Notes under the pieces: model-generated
The model's input: only the letters and a program-made list of their open reading frames with translations
Told to the model about the DNA's origin: nothing
Databases searched by the model: none
Part shown: positions 1-6,536 of the stretch, one piece after another
How the letters are laid out: each line of letters begins with the position of its first letter
Numbering within the stretch: position 1 is the stretch's first letter
Origin: Oceanococcus sp041619555
GTDB taxonomy: Bacteria > Pseudomonadota > Gammaproteobacteria > Nevskiales > Oceanococcaceae
NCBI GenBank assembly: GCA_041619555.1
Contig: JBFKDQ010000088.1
Location: forward strand, 1-7,696
Direction of reading: 5' to 3'
Length of the DNA: 7,696 nt
Position numbers and translations under genes: made by a program

Positions 1-354
1 CTCAGCCCCGAGCAGAACGAGAACTTCCTGCGCAGTGCCCTCACCGACCTGCAGGATTCGCGCGCCCAGATCTCTCGCATCCTGGACATCTACAACAATG
101 CGAATCTGGGGCTGCTGGAAACCCTGGCGCGTGAGATGAAGGAACAGACCCCTTCGCTCTATCAGCGCCTGGTCGCGGATCGCAACCGCGAATGGATTCC
201 GGCCATTGCCGAATTTCGCAAGAGGAAGGGCAATATCCTGGTGGTGGTCGGCGCCATGCACCTGGTCGGCAACGAGGGTCTGCTGGAACTGTTCCGTGAG
301 CAGGGCTGGAAGCCCAAGGTGCCCAAATACCGCGGCTTCCGACCGCCGGAGTAA
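1..354 (+). CDS. TraB/GumN family protein, C-terminal fragment
   Basis: The frame is open from the first base of the window to a TAA at 352-354, giving 117 residues; the N-terminal part lies outside. The visible part fits the end of TraB/GumN (Tiki/TraB-related) proteins. It has a helical stretch with an Arg-Asn pair (residues 61-62, RNREW), a short hydrophobic strand (ILVVVGAMH, about 79-87) carrying the GxxH-type motif G84-H87, and then LVGNEGLLELFREQGW, which matches the family's closing 'H-L-x-G-x-x-G-L' and 'L-x-x-x-G-W/Y' pattern. Related Tiki proteins are metal-dependent proteases and the GxxH histidine is a proposed metal ligand, but the bacterial GumN-like members have no settled role. 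Any signal peptide would be in the missing part. It is followed by fabI on the same strand after 92 bp, with no clear terminator between them. Family assignment is fairly secure; function is unknown. Confidence 0.8.
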   Translation, partial: LSPEQNENFLRSALTDLQDSRAQISRILDIYNNANLGLLETLAREMKEQTPSLYQRLVADRNREWIPAIAEFRKRKGNILVVVGAMHLVGNEGLLELFREQGWKPKVPKYRGFRPPE

Positions 355-446
355 CTCCTGACAAGCCCCCATAGTCCCCTGGCATGACAGCCCGGCTGCG
401 ATTGGACTAAGCTGCCGCCGCCCCTTTTTGCACAACGAGAACGAAC

Positions 447-1244
447 ATGGGATTCCTGACCGGCAAGCGCGCTCTCATCACCGGCGTGGCCAGCGAGCGC
501 TCGATCGCCAGCGGCATCGCCCGCGCCATGCACCGAGAAGGTGCGGAGCTGGTGTTTACCTATCAGGGCGACAAACTGCTGTCGCGGGTCCAGGCCTGTG
601 CCGAACAGACCAATGCCGCCGGCATCTTTCCCTGTGATGTGGCCCGGGACGATTCCATTGCCGCGCTGGCCGACAGCCTGGCCGCGACCTGGGCGGACGG
701 CTTCGACATCCTGGTGCATTCGATCGGCTTTGCCCCGCGTGATCAACTGCAGGGCAGCTATCTGGATGCGGTGAGCCGCGAGGGCTACCAGATCGCGCAT
801 GACATCAGTGCCTACAGTTTCGCCGCGCTGGCCAAGGCCCTGCGCGGGCAAATTCGGGAAGGCGGCGCCCTGCTCACGCTGAGCTATCTGGGAGCCGTGC
901 GGGCCGTGCCGATGTACAACGTGATGGGGCCCGCCAAGGCGAGCCTGGAAGCCAATGTGCGCTTCATCGCGGCCGAACTGGGCGCGCGCAACATCCGCTG
1001 CAACGGGATTTCCGCCGGCCCGATCAAGACGCTCGCCGCAGCCGGGATCAAGGGTTTTCGGGGCATGCTGTCCAGCGCCGAGCAGGCCTCACCGCTGCGC
1101 CGCAATGTCACGCCGGAGGAAGTCGGCAATGCCGCGGCATTCCTCTGCTCCGACCTGGCGTCGGGCATTACCGGCGAGATGCTGTATGTGGATGCCGGCT
1201 ACAACATCCAGGGCATGGCCGGAATCGACGACGCCGGCAGCTGA
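447..1244 (+). CDS. fabI: Enoyl-[acyl-carrier-protein] reductase (NADH), FabI
   Basis: This cytoplasmic enzyme performs the last step of each fatty acid elongation cycle, reducing trans-2-enoyl-ACP with NADH. The 265-residue protein is close to the E. coli FabI length (262) and collinear with it. It starts MGFLTGKRALITG with the FabI-type nucleotide-binding GVASERSIA segment (residues 13-21). It has CDV (63-65), HSIGFAP (91-97), and the SDR-type catalytic set Y147, Y157 and K164 (YNVMGPAKAS), equivalent to E. coli Y146, Y156 and K163. SAGPIKTLAA (189-198) and the C-terminal FLCSD...GITGE...VDAGY block follow. Positions where changes give triclosan resistance in E. coli (G93, M159, F203) are unchanged here (G94, M160, F204), so a triclosan-sensitive enzyme is expected. 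The ATG at 447 matches the family start exactly, although only a weak purine-rich GAGA (437-440) precedes it. Its stop is 13 bp from the convergent acyltransferase stop. Confidence 0.97.
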   Translation: MGFLTGKRALITGVASERSIASGIARAMHREGAELVFTYQGDKLLSRVQACAEQTNAAGIFPCDVARDDSIAALADSLAATWADGFDILVHSIGFAPRDQLQGSYLDAVSREGYQIAHDISAYSFAALAKALRGQIREGGALLTLSYLGAVRAVPMYNVMGPAKASLEANVRFIAAELGARNIRCNGISAGPIKTLAAAGIKGFRGMLSSAEQASPLRRNVTPEEVGNAAAFLCSDLASGITGEMLYVDAGYNIQGMAGIDDAGS

Positions 1245-1257
1245 TCCGGCGCCGCCT

Positions 1258-2643
1258 TCAGGCCGCGAATGTCTGCTTGAGTTCCTCGAAGGCGTCCTCG
1301 GCATAGGCGACCAGATGCTGCACATGCGGCAGGGATCGACGGCAGGCGGTGTAAACGATATTCAGGGTTTCGGCGTAGCTGAAGATCGTGATGTTCAGGG
1401 CCTGACCCTGAAACACCAGCGATACCGGCTGTGAGCTGACAATCTCGGCCTCGCCCATGTAAAGCCGTTCCCGCGGGCCAGGCACATTGGACAGGACGAT
1501 GTTGTACATGGGCCGGCGCTGGCGATTGCCGATGCCGATCATCTGACCCACCGCGAATGGCGCCATCAGCAGGGCCGAATAGTTCGCCAGCTCGGTCTTG
1601 CTCATGCGGCCCAACAGGGTCTTGCCGTCGCGCATCGAGGCCTGGATCAGCGCGAAGCGTTCCGCCGGATCGCTGCTGTGGGTGGCCAGGCTGGCCAGCA
1701 GGCTGCTGATCGCATTGCCCCCATCTGCGTCGCCTTCCGGACGGATGCTGACCGGCACCTGGGCGATCAGGGGCTCGCGTGGCAGTTCCCCCAACTCGCT
1801 GAGGTAACTGCGCAGGGCGCCGGCACAGATTGCCATCACCACGTCGTTCAAGGTGCCGCCGCTGGCCTTGGCCACGGCCTTGATCTCGGCCAGTGAGAAT
1901 TGCTGGGTGCTGACCCGGCGTTGCTGACCAATCGGGCCATTGAGTACGCAGTCCGGCGCCGTGTAGGGCGCCACCAGGCCCGGCAAGTCCTTGTTCGCTC
2001 CGGCGCGGAACAGCTTGGCCAGAGAGCCGGTGACCTTGGGCAGGCTCCCCAGCTGCAAACCGAACTCCTTGAGGAACAGCTTCACCGGTGACTCCGCCTC
2101 GGCCTCACGCGGTGTCCGGGGCTCGGGCGGCAGGGCCCAGAAGGGGGTGATCTCGCCCTTGTGCGGTTGGGTGCTCATGGTTCGCTGCAGCATGCGCGCG
2201 CCGGCCACACCGTCGATCAGGGCGTGATGCATTTTGACGTACAGCGCGAAGCTGCCATCGGCGAAGCCTTCGATCACGTGGCATTCCCACAGAGGCCGGC
2301 TGCGGTCCAGCGGGATGCTGTGCAGCCGGGAGATCAGCACCGCCAGTTCACGTTCACCGCCGGGCTGCGGCAGGGCCGAGTGCCTCACGTGATAGTCGAT
2401 GTCGATATCCGATTCAGTGGTCCAGGCCGGCGACAAGCCTGACAGCGCCTTCCTGGCGAGTCGGTAATTGAAGGGCGCCTGGCTGACCGGGTGTTGCCGC
2501 ATCTGCTCGACCAGCCGGAGGATCTCGCCCTGCCCCTTGCCCCTGGGCAGCTTCAGCCGCACCAGATTGGCAATGTGCATGGGTGATTCCGGCTTTTCCA
2601 CCTGCAGGAAAAAGGCGTCGGTCGCATTCAGTTTCTTCTCCAC
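1258..2643 (-). CDS. Wax ester synthase/diacylglycerol acyltransferase (WS/DGAT)
   Basis: WS/DGAT enzymes transfer an acyl group from acyl-CoA to a long-chain alcohol or diacylglycerol, making wax esters or triacylglycerol for intracellular storage droplets. The 461-residue product is close to Acinetobacter AtfA (about 458). Visible signatures in order: LNATDAFFL near the N-terminus (5-13), PLDRSRPLWE (111-120), the catalytic HHxxxDG motif as H139-H140-A-L-I-D144-G145, the ND motif at N266-D267 (TLNDVVMA), PVSIRPEG (297-304), and SNVPGPRE (385-392) before the QALNIT block (414-419). All motifs expected of an active enzyme are intact. Translation starts at GTG (2643-2641), supported by the ribosome binding site AAGGGAG just upstream. 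It lies 83 bp downstream of a same-strand metallo-hydrolase and may be cotranscribed with it; it converges on fabI. Substrate preference (alcohol or DAG) cannot be read from the sequence. Many genomes carry several paralogues, so I give no gene symbol. Confidence 0.93.
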   Translation of the reverse strand: MEKKLNATDAFFLQVEKPESPMHIANLVRLKLPRGKGQGEILRLVEQMRQHPVSQAPFNYRLARKALSGLSPAWTTESDIDIDYHVRHSALPQPGGERELAVLISRLHSIPLDRSRPLWECHVIEGFADGSFALYVKMHHALIDGVAGARMLQRTMSTQPHKGEITPFWALPPEPRTPREAEAESPVKLFLKEFGLQLGSLPKVTGSLAKLFRAGANKDLPGLVAPYTAPDCVLNGPIGQQRRVSTQQFSLAEIKAVAKASGGTLNDVVMAICAGALRSYLSELGELPREPLIAQVPVSIRPEGDADGGNAISSLLASLATHSSDPAERFALIQASMRDGKTLLGRMSKTELANYSALLMAPFAVGQMIGIGNRQRRPMYNIVLSNVPGPRERLYMGEAEIVSSQPVSLVFQGQALNITIFSYAETLNIVYTACRRSLPHVQHLVAYAEDAFEELKQTFAA

Positions 2644-2648
2644 CCTGG

Positions 2649-2655
2649 CTCCCTT
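2649..2655 (-). promoter_or_regulatory. Ribosome binding site of the WS/DGAT gene
   Basis: On the minus strand AAGGGAG lies 5 nt before the GTG at 2643-2641. It decides in favour of this GTG start, which also gives the N-terminus expected for the family (start followed by EKKLNATDAFFL). Confidence 0.75.
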
Positions 2656-2726
2656 GTTATTGGCTCCTGCCCCTGCGGATCATCCGGCAGGCCAGTGTTA
2701 CATGCCATCACAGTGTAGCGGCCGGC

Positions 2727-3653
2727 TCACCGCTGCTGCCAGACACGCAGGCCCTGGGCGTTCAGCTTGAGATCCATGTCCAGCACGTCGTGAAAGGCGC
2801 TGTCCGGCAACTCTCCCCCCTGGCGCCGGTAAGCGCCCAGCAGCGTCATGGCGAGCCGCTCCGCCAGCTCGGCTTCAGCCCGCGCGCCCATGTCCTCACC
2901 CACTGCGGCGTGCTCAAGGATCCGCTCGCGCAGTTCATCCGCCAGCGCCTGCACTTCGGTCACAGGCCCATAGTGCGTGAGATACATGCGCTGCGGCGCA
3001 AACTGGAGCATGCGATCCAGCGTGCCCATCCAGGCCTGCGGGTCGAACTGCACGGGCGTCGTGGTGGGCACTATGAAGGGGCGCCCTCCCGCGATCAATT
3101 GGGGATAGGCCAGGCCGAACGCATCACCGGTGAAGAAGCCACGGCTCCGCGCATCCCAGACCACCAGATGGTGACGGGCATGGCCCGGGGCATCGATCAG
3201 TTGCAGTTCGCGCCCGCCCAGACTCAGGCGCAGGCCATCCGGCGCCTCGGCACTGCGCGCCGGGTCCGCCGGCAGAATCTCCCCGTTTTCACGCCGGAAG
3301 GCCTCCTCGCCATAAACCGCGCGGGCACCGGCCAGCAGACGGCTCGGATCGCGCAGATGGGGCAAGCCCCGCGGATGGGCGTACAGAGTGGCATTGGGCA
3401 GCGCGGCCAGCAGGCCGCCGGCGCCACCCGCATGATCGAGATGCACATGGGTCGGGACGATCAGACGGACCGCATCCCGCTCCACCCCGAGCTGTGCCAG
3501 AGAGCGCAGGATCGACTCGACTGACAGACCGGTGCCGCACTCCACCAGGGCATATTCGTCACCGCCGCGCAGCAGATAGCAGGCCGCCGTGCCGGGCGCC
3601 CGGAAGTCCGTGTCCACACACCAGATCTCATGCTCCAGCGCTTGCACATTCAT
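2727..3653 (-). CDS. Metallo-beta-lactamase-fold metallo-hydrolase (glyoxalase II-like)
   Basis: The 308-residue protein has the complete binuclear metal site of the MBL-fold hydrolases. Numbered from the start chosen here, the HxHxDH motif is H69, H71, D73, H74 (THVHLDHAGG), the third histidine is H158 (APGHARHH), the bridging aspartate is D177 (FTGDAFG), and the last histidine is H227 (YLTHYGP). The overall order resembles glyoxalase II-type hydrolases; about 60 further C-terminal residues are mostly helical. No signal peptide is visible, so it is probably cytoplasmic. The substrate is unknown. The frame is open upstream to 3818, but ATG 3653 is preferred. It has a Shine-Dalgarno sequence, its product begins just before the first domain strand (MNVQALEHEIWCVDTD), and the longer version would run through the Pho box and into the permease start. 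It is the first gene of a probable pair with the WS/DGAT gene 83 bp downstream. Esterase or thioesterase action on a lipid precursor is only a context-based guess. Confidence 0.87.
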   Translation of the reverse strand: MNVQALEHEIWCVDTDFRAPGTAACYLLRGGDEYALVECGTGLSVESILRSLAQLGVERDAVRLIVPTHVHLDHAGGAGGLLAALPNATLYAHPRGLPHLRDPSRLLAGARAVYGEEAFRRENGEILPADPARSAEAPDGLRLSLGGRELQLIDAPGHARHHLVVWDARSRGFFTGDAFGLAYPQLIAGGRPFIVPTTTPVQFDPQAWMGTLDRMLQFAPQRMYLTHYGPVTEVQALADELRERILEHAAVGEDMGARAEAELAERLAMTLLGAYRRQGGELPDSAFHDVLDMDLKLNAQGLRVWQQR

Positions 3654-3660
3654 GCCCAGA

Positions 3661-3668
3661 TTTCCTCT
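3661..3668 (-). promoter_or_regulatory. Ribosome binding site of the MBL-fold hydrolase
   Basis: The minus strand reads AGAGGAAA followed by 7 nt and then ATG at 3653-3651. The AGGA core is 9 nt from the start codon. It supports the internal ATG over the further upstream start at 3818. Confidence 0.65.
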
Positions 3669-3681
3669 GCCCGCTGCGGGC
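3669..3681. repeat. Perfect 13-bp inverted repeat in the hydrolase leader
   Basis: GCCCGC-T-GCGGGC is a perfect palindrome with 6-bp arms and a single central base. It lies directly before the ribosome binding site of the minus-strand hydrolase, 17 bp before the Pho box. It could be an operator half-site pair. In RNA it would give at best a short 5-bp GC stem with a 3-nt loop. No T-tract follows on either strand, so it is not an obvious intrinsic terminator. Function is unknown and chance is possible in GC-rich DNA. Confidence 0.4.
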
Positions 3682-3693
3682 CTGTCGGTTTCA

Positions 3694-3704
3694 GTGACTG
3701 TCAC
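3694..3704. repeat. 11-bp palindrome overlapping the first Pho box repeat
   Basis: GTGAC-T-GTCAC is a perfect inverted repeat with 5-bp arms. Its right part coincides with the first CTGTCAC unit of the Pho box. It could be a second regulator's operator or simply a by-product of the Pho box sequence with its flank. Confidence 0.35.
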
Positions 3705-3715
3705 AAAACTGTAAT
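3698..3715 (+). promoter_or_regulatory. Pho box (predicted PhoB binding site)
   Basis: The 18 bases read CTGTCAC-AAAA-CTGTAAT: two 7-bp direct repeats of the CTGTNAN type with an 11-bp period and an A4 spacer. This is the known consensus for the PhoB response regulator of phosphate starvation. The site is AT-rich within GC-rich DNA and noncoding once the hydrolase start is set at 3653. It reads toward the phosphate permease, whose ATG is 96 bp downstream, and lies 44 bp upstream of the divergent hydrolase ATG. No good -10 hexamer is seen at the usual distance downstream on the plus strand. It is therefore unclear whether PhoB activates the permease, represses it (as reported for pit genes in some bacteria), or acts on the divergent gene. 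Confidence 0.75.
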
Positions 3716-3811
3716 CTTGGCCTGCGCGCACCGGGGGGAACGGGCGCGTGACGAGAACCTCATTCCACGGCGGGCCGACCGGCGCTCGCCCCTTGCCGAT
3801 TCGATTATTCC

Positions 3812-5332
3812 ATGCCAAGCCTTGTCAAACCGGCTCTAGCCGGCATGTTTCTCCTGTTTGTCGCCCTCGGCGTGCAGCATTATTTCGAGGACATGCCGCA
3901 GATCCACCTGTTGATGGCGGCCGCCGTCATTGGCGGCTACATGGCGCTCAACATCGGCGCCAACGATGTGGCGAACAATGTGGGACCGGCGGTGGGCTCC
4001 TTTGCCCTCAGCCTGGGGGCGGCGATCGCCATTGCCGCCATCTTCGAAGCGAGCGGCGCCATCATAGCCGGCGGCGATGTGGTGTAGACGGTCAAAAAGG
4101 GCATCATCGACGCCGAAGCTATCGACAGTGATCAGGTTTACATCTGGGTGATGATGGCCGCCCTGCTGGGCGGTGCCATCTGGCTCAACGTCGCCACCGC
4201 GCTGGGCGCCCCGGTGTCGACCACCCATTCCATCGTGGGCGGGGTCATGGGCGCCGGGATTGCCGCTCAGGGCTGGGATGCAGTCAACTGGGAGAGCATG
4301 GGCGCCATCGCCTCCAGCTGGGTCATTTCTCCGGTGGTTGGCGGGGTCATCGCCGCCGGCTTGCTCTGGGTCCTGCAGCATCGGGTGTTTTTCCAGTCGG
4401 ACATCCTGGGGGCAGCCGCCAAGGTGGTCCCGGCCATGATTGCCCTGATGGCCTTCGCCTTCGGCACCTATCTGGCGCTCAAGGGCCTCAAGCATCTGGT
4501 CAAGCTGAGCTTCCTGCAGGCCTGCCTGATCGGCGCCGCCGCCGCCGCTGCCACCTTTGCCCTGATCCGGCCACGCATCCGGCGCAAGCTGAAGGATTTG
4601 GCGGCCGAGCGGGCGGACGTGAATCTGCTGTTCACGATTCCGCTGATCTTTGCCGCTGCGCTGCTGAGTTTTGCGCATGGCGCGAACGATGTCGCCAACG
4701 CCATCGGCCCGCTGGCCGGGATCTACGATGCCATGGTGCACAAGGCGGCTGCCGGCAAGGTAGCCATCCCGCTGTGGATCATGCTGATCGGTGCCGTCGG
4801 CATCTCCATCGGCCTGGCGCTGTTCGGACCGCGCCTGATCCGCACCGTGGGCTCGGAAATCACCGAACTGGATCGGGCCCGTGCCTTCTGTATCGCGCTG
4901 TCCGCTGCGATCACCGTCATCATTGCCAGCCAGCTCGGCCTGCCGGTGAGCTCCACCCATGTGGCGCTCGGCGCCGTCTTTGGCGTGGGTTTTCTGCGCG
5001 AGTACCTGGACAATCGACTCAGTCTGGCGATTGAGGATGTCCTGCGCGCGCACGGTAGCGACGGCCACTTCGAACTCGAGCACCGACTGCATCAGTTCTA
5101 CGATGCCTCGCCGGACGAAAAGCAGCTGGTGCTGGGCGAACTCAAGAAGATGGGCCGGAGCGGCGAACTCACCCGGGAAGAGGCCAAGCGCCTGCGCAGG
5201 CTGTTCCGGCGCAAGCTGGTCAAGCGCCAGATCTTCCTCAAGATCGTCGCTGCCTGGCTGATTACTGTGCCGATTTCAGCGGGCCTGGGCGCCGTGTTCT
5301 TCTACATGTGGCGAGGCATGCTGTTGCCCTAA
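3812..5332 (+). pseudogene. pit: PiT-family inorganic phosphate permease, interrupted by one in-frame TAG
   Basis: Read through a single TAG (4085-4087, codon 92), this is a normal 506-residue PiT transporter, an inner-membrane phosphate symporter with two homologous halves. The N-terminal half has a membrane segment (about 9-22), then GANDVANNVGPAVGS (49-63) and VSTTH (135-139). The C-terminal half has GANDVANAIGPLAGI (290-304) and VSSTH (379-383). A charged cytoplasmic stretch (about 400-470) precedes a final membrane helix. The frame does not shift: codons on both sides of the TAG read GGDVV-stop-TVKKGIIDA, which fits the PiT pattern GGDVV-x-T(V/I)xxGIID. One base substitution from a Ser, Lys, Gln or Trp codon would create the stop. 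Without suppression only a 91-residue fragment is made, or perhaps a 394-residue one from GTG 4148. No Shine-Dalgarno precedes ATG 3812. A Pho box lies 96 bp upstream. No DUF47/PhoU-like partner gene adjoins it. The family call is near certain; whether the gene is dead, mis-sequenced or read through is open. Confidence 0.9.
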
Positions 5333-5341
5333 ACTGGGCCG

Positions 5342-6469
5342 GTGAACGCGCCGACCGCCCCCAGCTCCGCTCGCAAGATCGTCCATGTGGACATGGACGC
5401 CTTCTATGCGTCGGTCGAGCAGCGTGACGACCCGGCTCTGCGTGGCCAGCCCCTCGTGGTGGCATGGCAGGGGCCACGCTCGGTGGTCTGCGCTGCCTCC
5501 TATGAAGCGCGCCGCTTCGGCATCCACAGCGCCATGCCGGCCCTGCGCGCACAGCGTCTCTGTCCCCGGGCGATCTTCGTGCCGCCGGACTTTCCGCGCT
5601 ACCGCGCAGTGTCCCGTGCGGTGCGCGGCATCTTCGCCCGGCATACCGACCTCATCGAGCCGCTGTCCCTGGATGAGGCGTATCTGGATGTGACCCGCAA
5701 CAAGCAGAACCTGCCCAGTGCCACGGCAGTGGCGGAGGCGATTCGCCACAGCATCCGTGAGGAACTGCAGCTGACCGCTTCGGCCGGGGTCGCGCCCAAC
5801 AAGTTTCTGGCCAAGATTGCCTCGGACTGGCGCAAGCCCGATGGCCTGTTCGTGATCAAGCCGCATCAGGTCGAAAGCTTTCTGGCGCCCCTGCCGGTGC
5901 GCAAGATTCCCGGTGTCGGCAGGGTCATGCAGCAGCGCCTGCAGGACTTTGGTGTACTGACGGTGGGACAGTTGCGTGAACATGATCTGCCAGCCCTGGA
6001 AGCCGCTTTCGGCAGCATGGGGCGGATGCTCTACCGCCGAGCCCGTGGCATTGATCACGGCCAGGTAGAACCCCATCGACCGGTTCAGTCGATCTCGGCC
6101 GAAGACACCCTGCGGGAGGATCAGCCGCTGGAGGCGCTGGGGCCGCTCATCGAGCGCCTGGCGGACAAGGTCTGGCAGGCCCGTCACAAGACCCGGCGAG
6201 AACCGCGCACCGTGGTGCTGAAGCTCAAGACCTCGGACTTTCGCATTCTGACCCGCAGCCGCACGCCGGCACAGTCCCCGCGCAGCGTGGAGGAACTGCG
6301 CAGCCTCGCGCTGGAGCTGATGCAGCGGGTGGAACAGCCACCACAGACGCGCTATCGGCTTGCGGGTGTGGGGCTGGGCAACTTTCGCGACGTCGAACCC
6401 GGCACCCAGCAGAACGAGCTGTTCGACCCGCAGGACAGTGCCGAAGCCGCCGCCCCAACAAAGGAGTGA
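5342..6469 (+). CDS. dinB: DNA polymerase IV (Y-family translesion polymerase, DinB)
   Basis: DinB copies past damaged bases with low fidelity and without proofreading. The 375-residue protein is somewhat longer than E. coli Pol IV (351) through a short N-terminal tail and a C-terminal tail. Catalytic acidic residues are D17 (HVDMD) and D111-E112 (SLDEAYLDVT), and the steric-gate position is Y22 (DAFY). The fingers and palm are visible in ASYEARRFGIHSAMP (52-66) and TASAGVAPNKFLAKIASD (145-162). A helix-hairpin-helix follows (KIPGVGRV, 188-195), then the little-finger domain to about 350. The C-terminus carries QNELF (357-361), matching the QxxLF beta-clamp binding pattern. The start is GTG 5342, with only a weak TGGG upstream; later starts fall inside the HVDMD motif. 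It begins 9 bp after the permease stop, so cotranscription or translational coupling is likely. No LexA box was found immediately upstream. Confidence 0.96.
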   Translation: MNAPTAPSSARKIVHVDMDAFYASVEQRDDPALRGQPLVVAWQGPRSVVCAASYEARRFGIHSAMPALRAQRLCPRAIFVPPDFPRYRAVSRAVRGIFARHTDLIEPLSLDEAYLDVTRNKQNLPSATAVAEAIRHSIREELQLTASAGVAPNKFLAKIASDWRKPDGLFVIKPHQVESFLAPLPVRKIPGVGRVMQQRLQDFGVLTVGQLREHDLPALEAAFGSMGRMLYRRARGIDHGQVEPHRPVQSISAEDTLREDQPLEALGPLIERLADKVWQARHKTRREPRTVVLKLKTSDFRILTRSRTPAQSPRSVEELRSLALELMQRVEQPPQTRYRLAGVGLGNFRDVEPGTQQNELFDPQDSAEAAAPTKE

Positions 6470-6471
6470 AG

Positions 6472-6486
6472 CTGGCTGCCAGCCAG
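6472..6486 (+). other. Short hairpin after dinB
   Basis: CTGGCT-GCC-AGCCAG, three bases after the dinB stop, forms a perfect 6-bp stem with a 3-nt loop. The following bases (TGCGTTCTGA) are not a T-tract, so it is a poor intrinsic terminator. It may protect the 3' end or weakly separate dinB from the next gene. Confidence 0.4.
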
Positions 6487-6522
6487 TGCGTTCTGAGGTA
6501 CTATGCACTACTGAATAGCTTC

Positions 6523-6528
6523 AGGAGG
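6523..6528 (+). promoter_or_regulatory. Ribosome binding site of the aromatic amino acid hydroxylase
   Basis: AGGAGG, a perfect Shine-Dalgarno core, stands 8 nt before GTG 6537. It is the strongest ribosome binding site in the window and fixes the GTG start of the hydroxylase. Confidence 0.85.
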
Positions 6529-6536
6529 CAGACACC

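Noticed and set aside
402..407. TTGGAC as a -35 element for fabI
   Set aside because: No acceptable -10 hexamer occurs 16-18 bp downstream (the region is CCCCTTTTTG).
162..851. 229-residue minus-strand ORF across the TraB/GumN end and fabI
   Set aside because: It spans two real plus-strand genes and their intergenic region; no motif supports it.
2583..3524. 313-residue plus-strand ORF opposite the MBL-fold hydrolase
   Set aside because: It has no domain or good ribosome binding site, and the minus strand carries the complete metal-binding motif set.
3654..3818. Longer N-terminus (55 extra residues) for the MBL-fold hydrolase
   Set aside because: The extra region contains the Pho box and overlaps the permease start; it has no domain content, while ATG 3653 has a Shine-Dalgarno and fits the fold.
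4537..4554. GCC/GCT triplet run as a microsatellite
   Set aside because: It simply encodes a run of alanines in a PiT membrane helix and is interrupted; ordinary for GC-rich membrane proteins.
3836..5092. 418-residue minus-strand ORF opposite the phosphate permease
   Set aside because: Its Gly/Asp/His/Gln-rich composition has no recognisable domain and is the mirror of the hydrophobic, GC-rich PiT coding sequence; it is an antisense shadow.
5265..5279. CTGT...TCAG sequence before dinB as a LexA/SOS box
   Set aside because: The spacer is 7 instead of 8 and the second half-site is TCAG instead of ACAG; it also lies inside the permease coding region.
4148..5332. Independent 394-residue gene starting at GTG 4148 (split two-chain transporter)
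   Set aside because: Only a weak TCAGG 11 nt upstream supports initiation, and 60 bp of PiT-like coding sequence between the TAG and this GTG would be unexplained; an interrupted single gene is simpler. Reinitiation there is not excluded.
6476..6504. Possible sigma-70 promoter for the hydroxylase (CTGCCA, 17 bp, TACTAT)
   Set aside because: Each hexamer matches only about 4 of 6 bases and the -35 overlaps the hairpin; too weak to list.
5276..6508. 410-residue minus-strand ORF opposite dinB
   Set aside because: The plus strand encodes an unmistakable DinB with all catalytic residues; the reverse frame is open only because of GC-rich codon bias.
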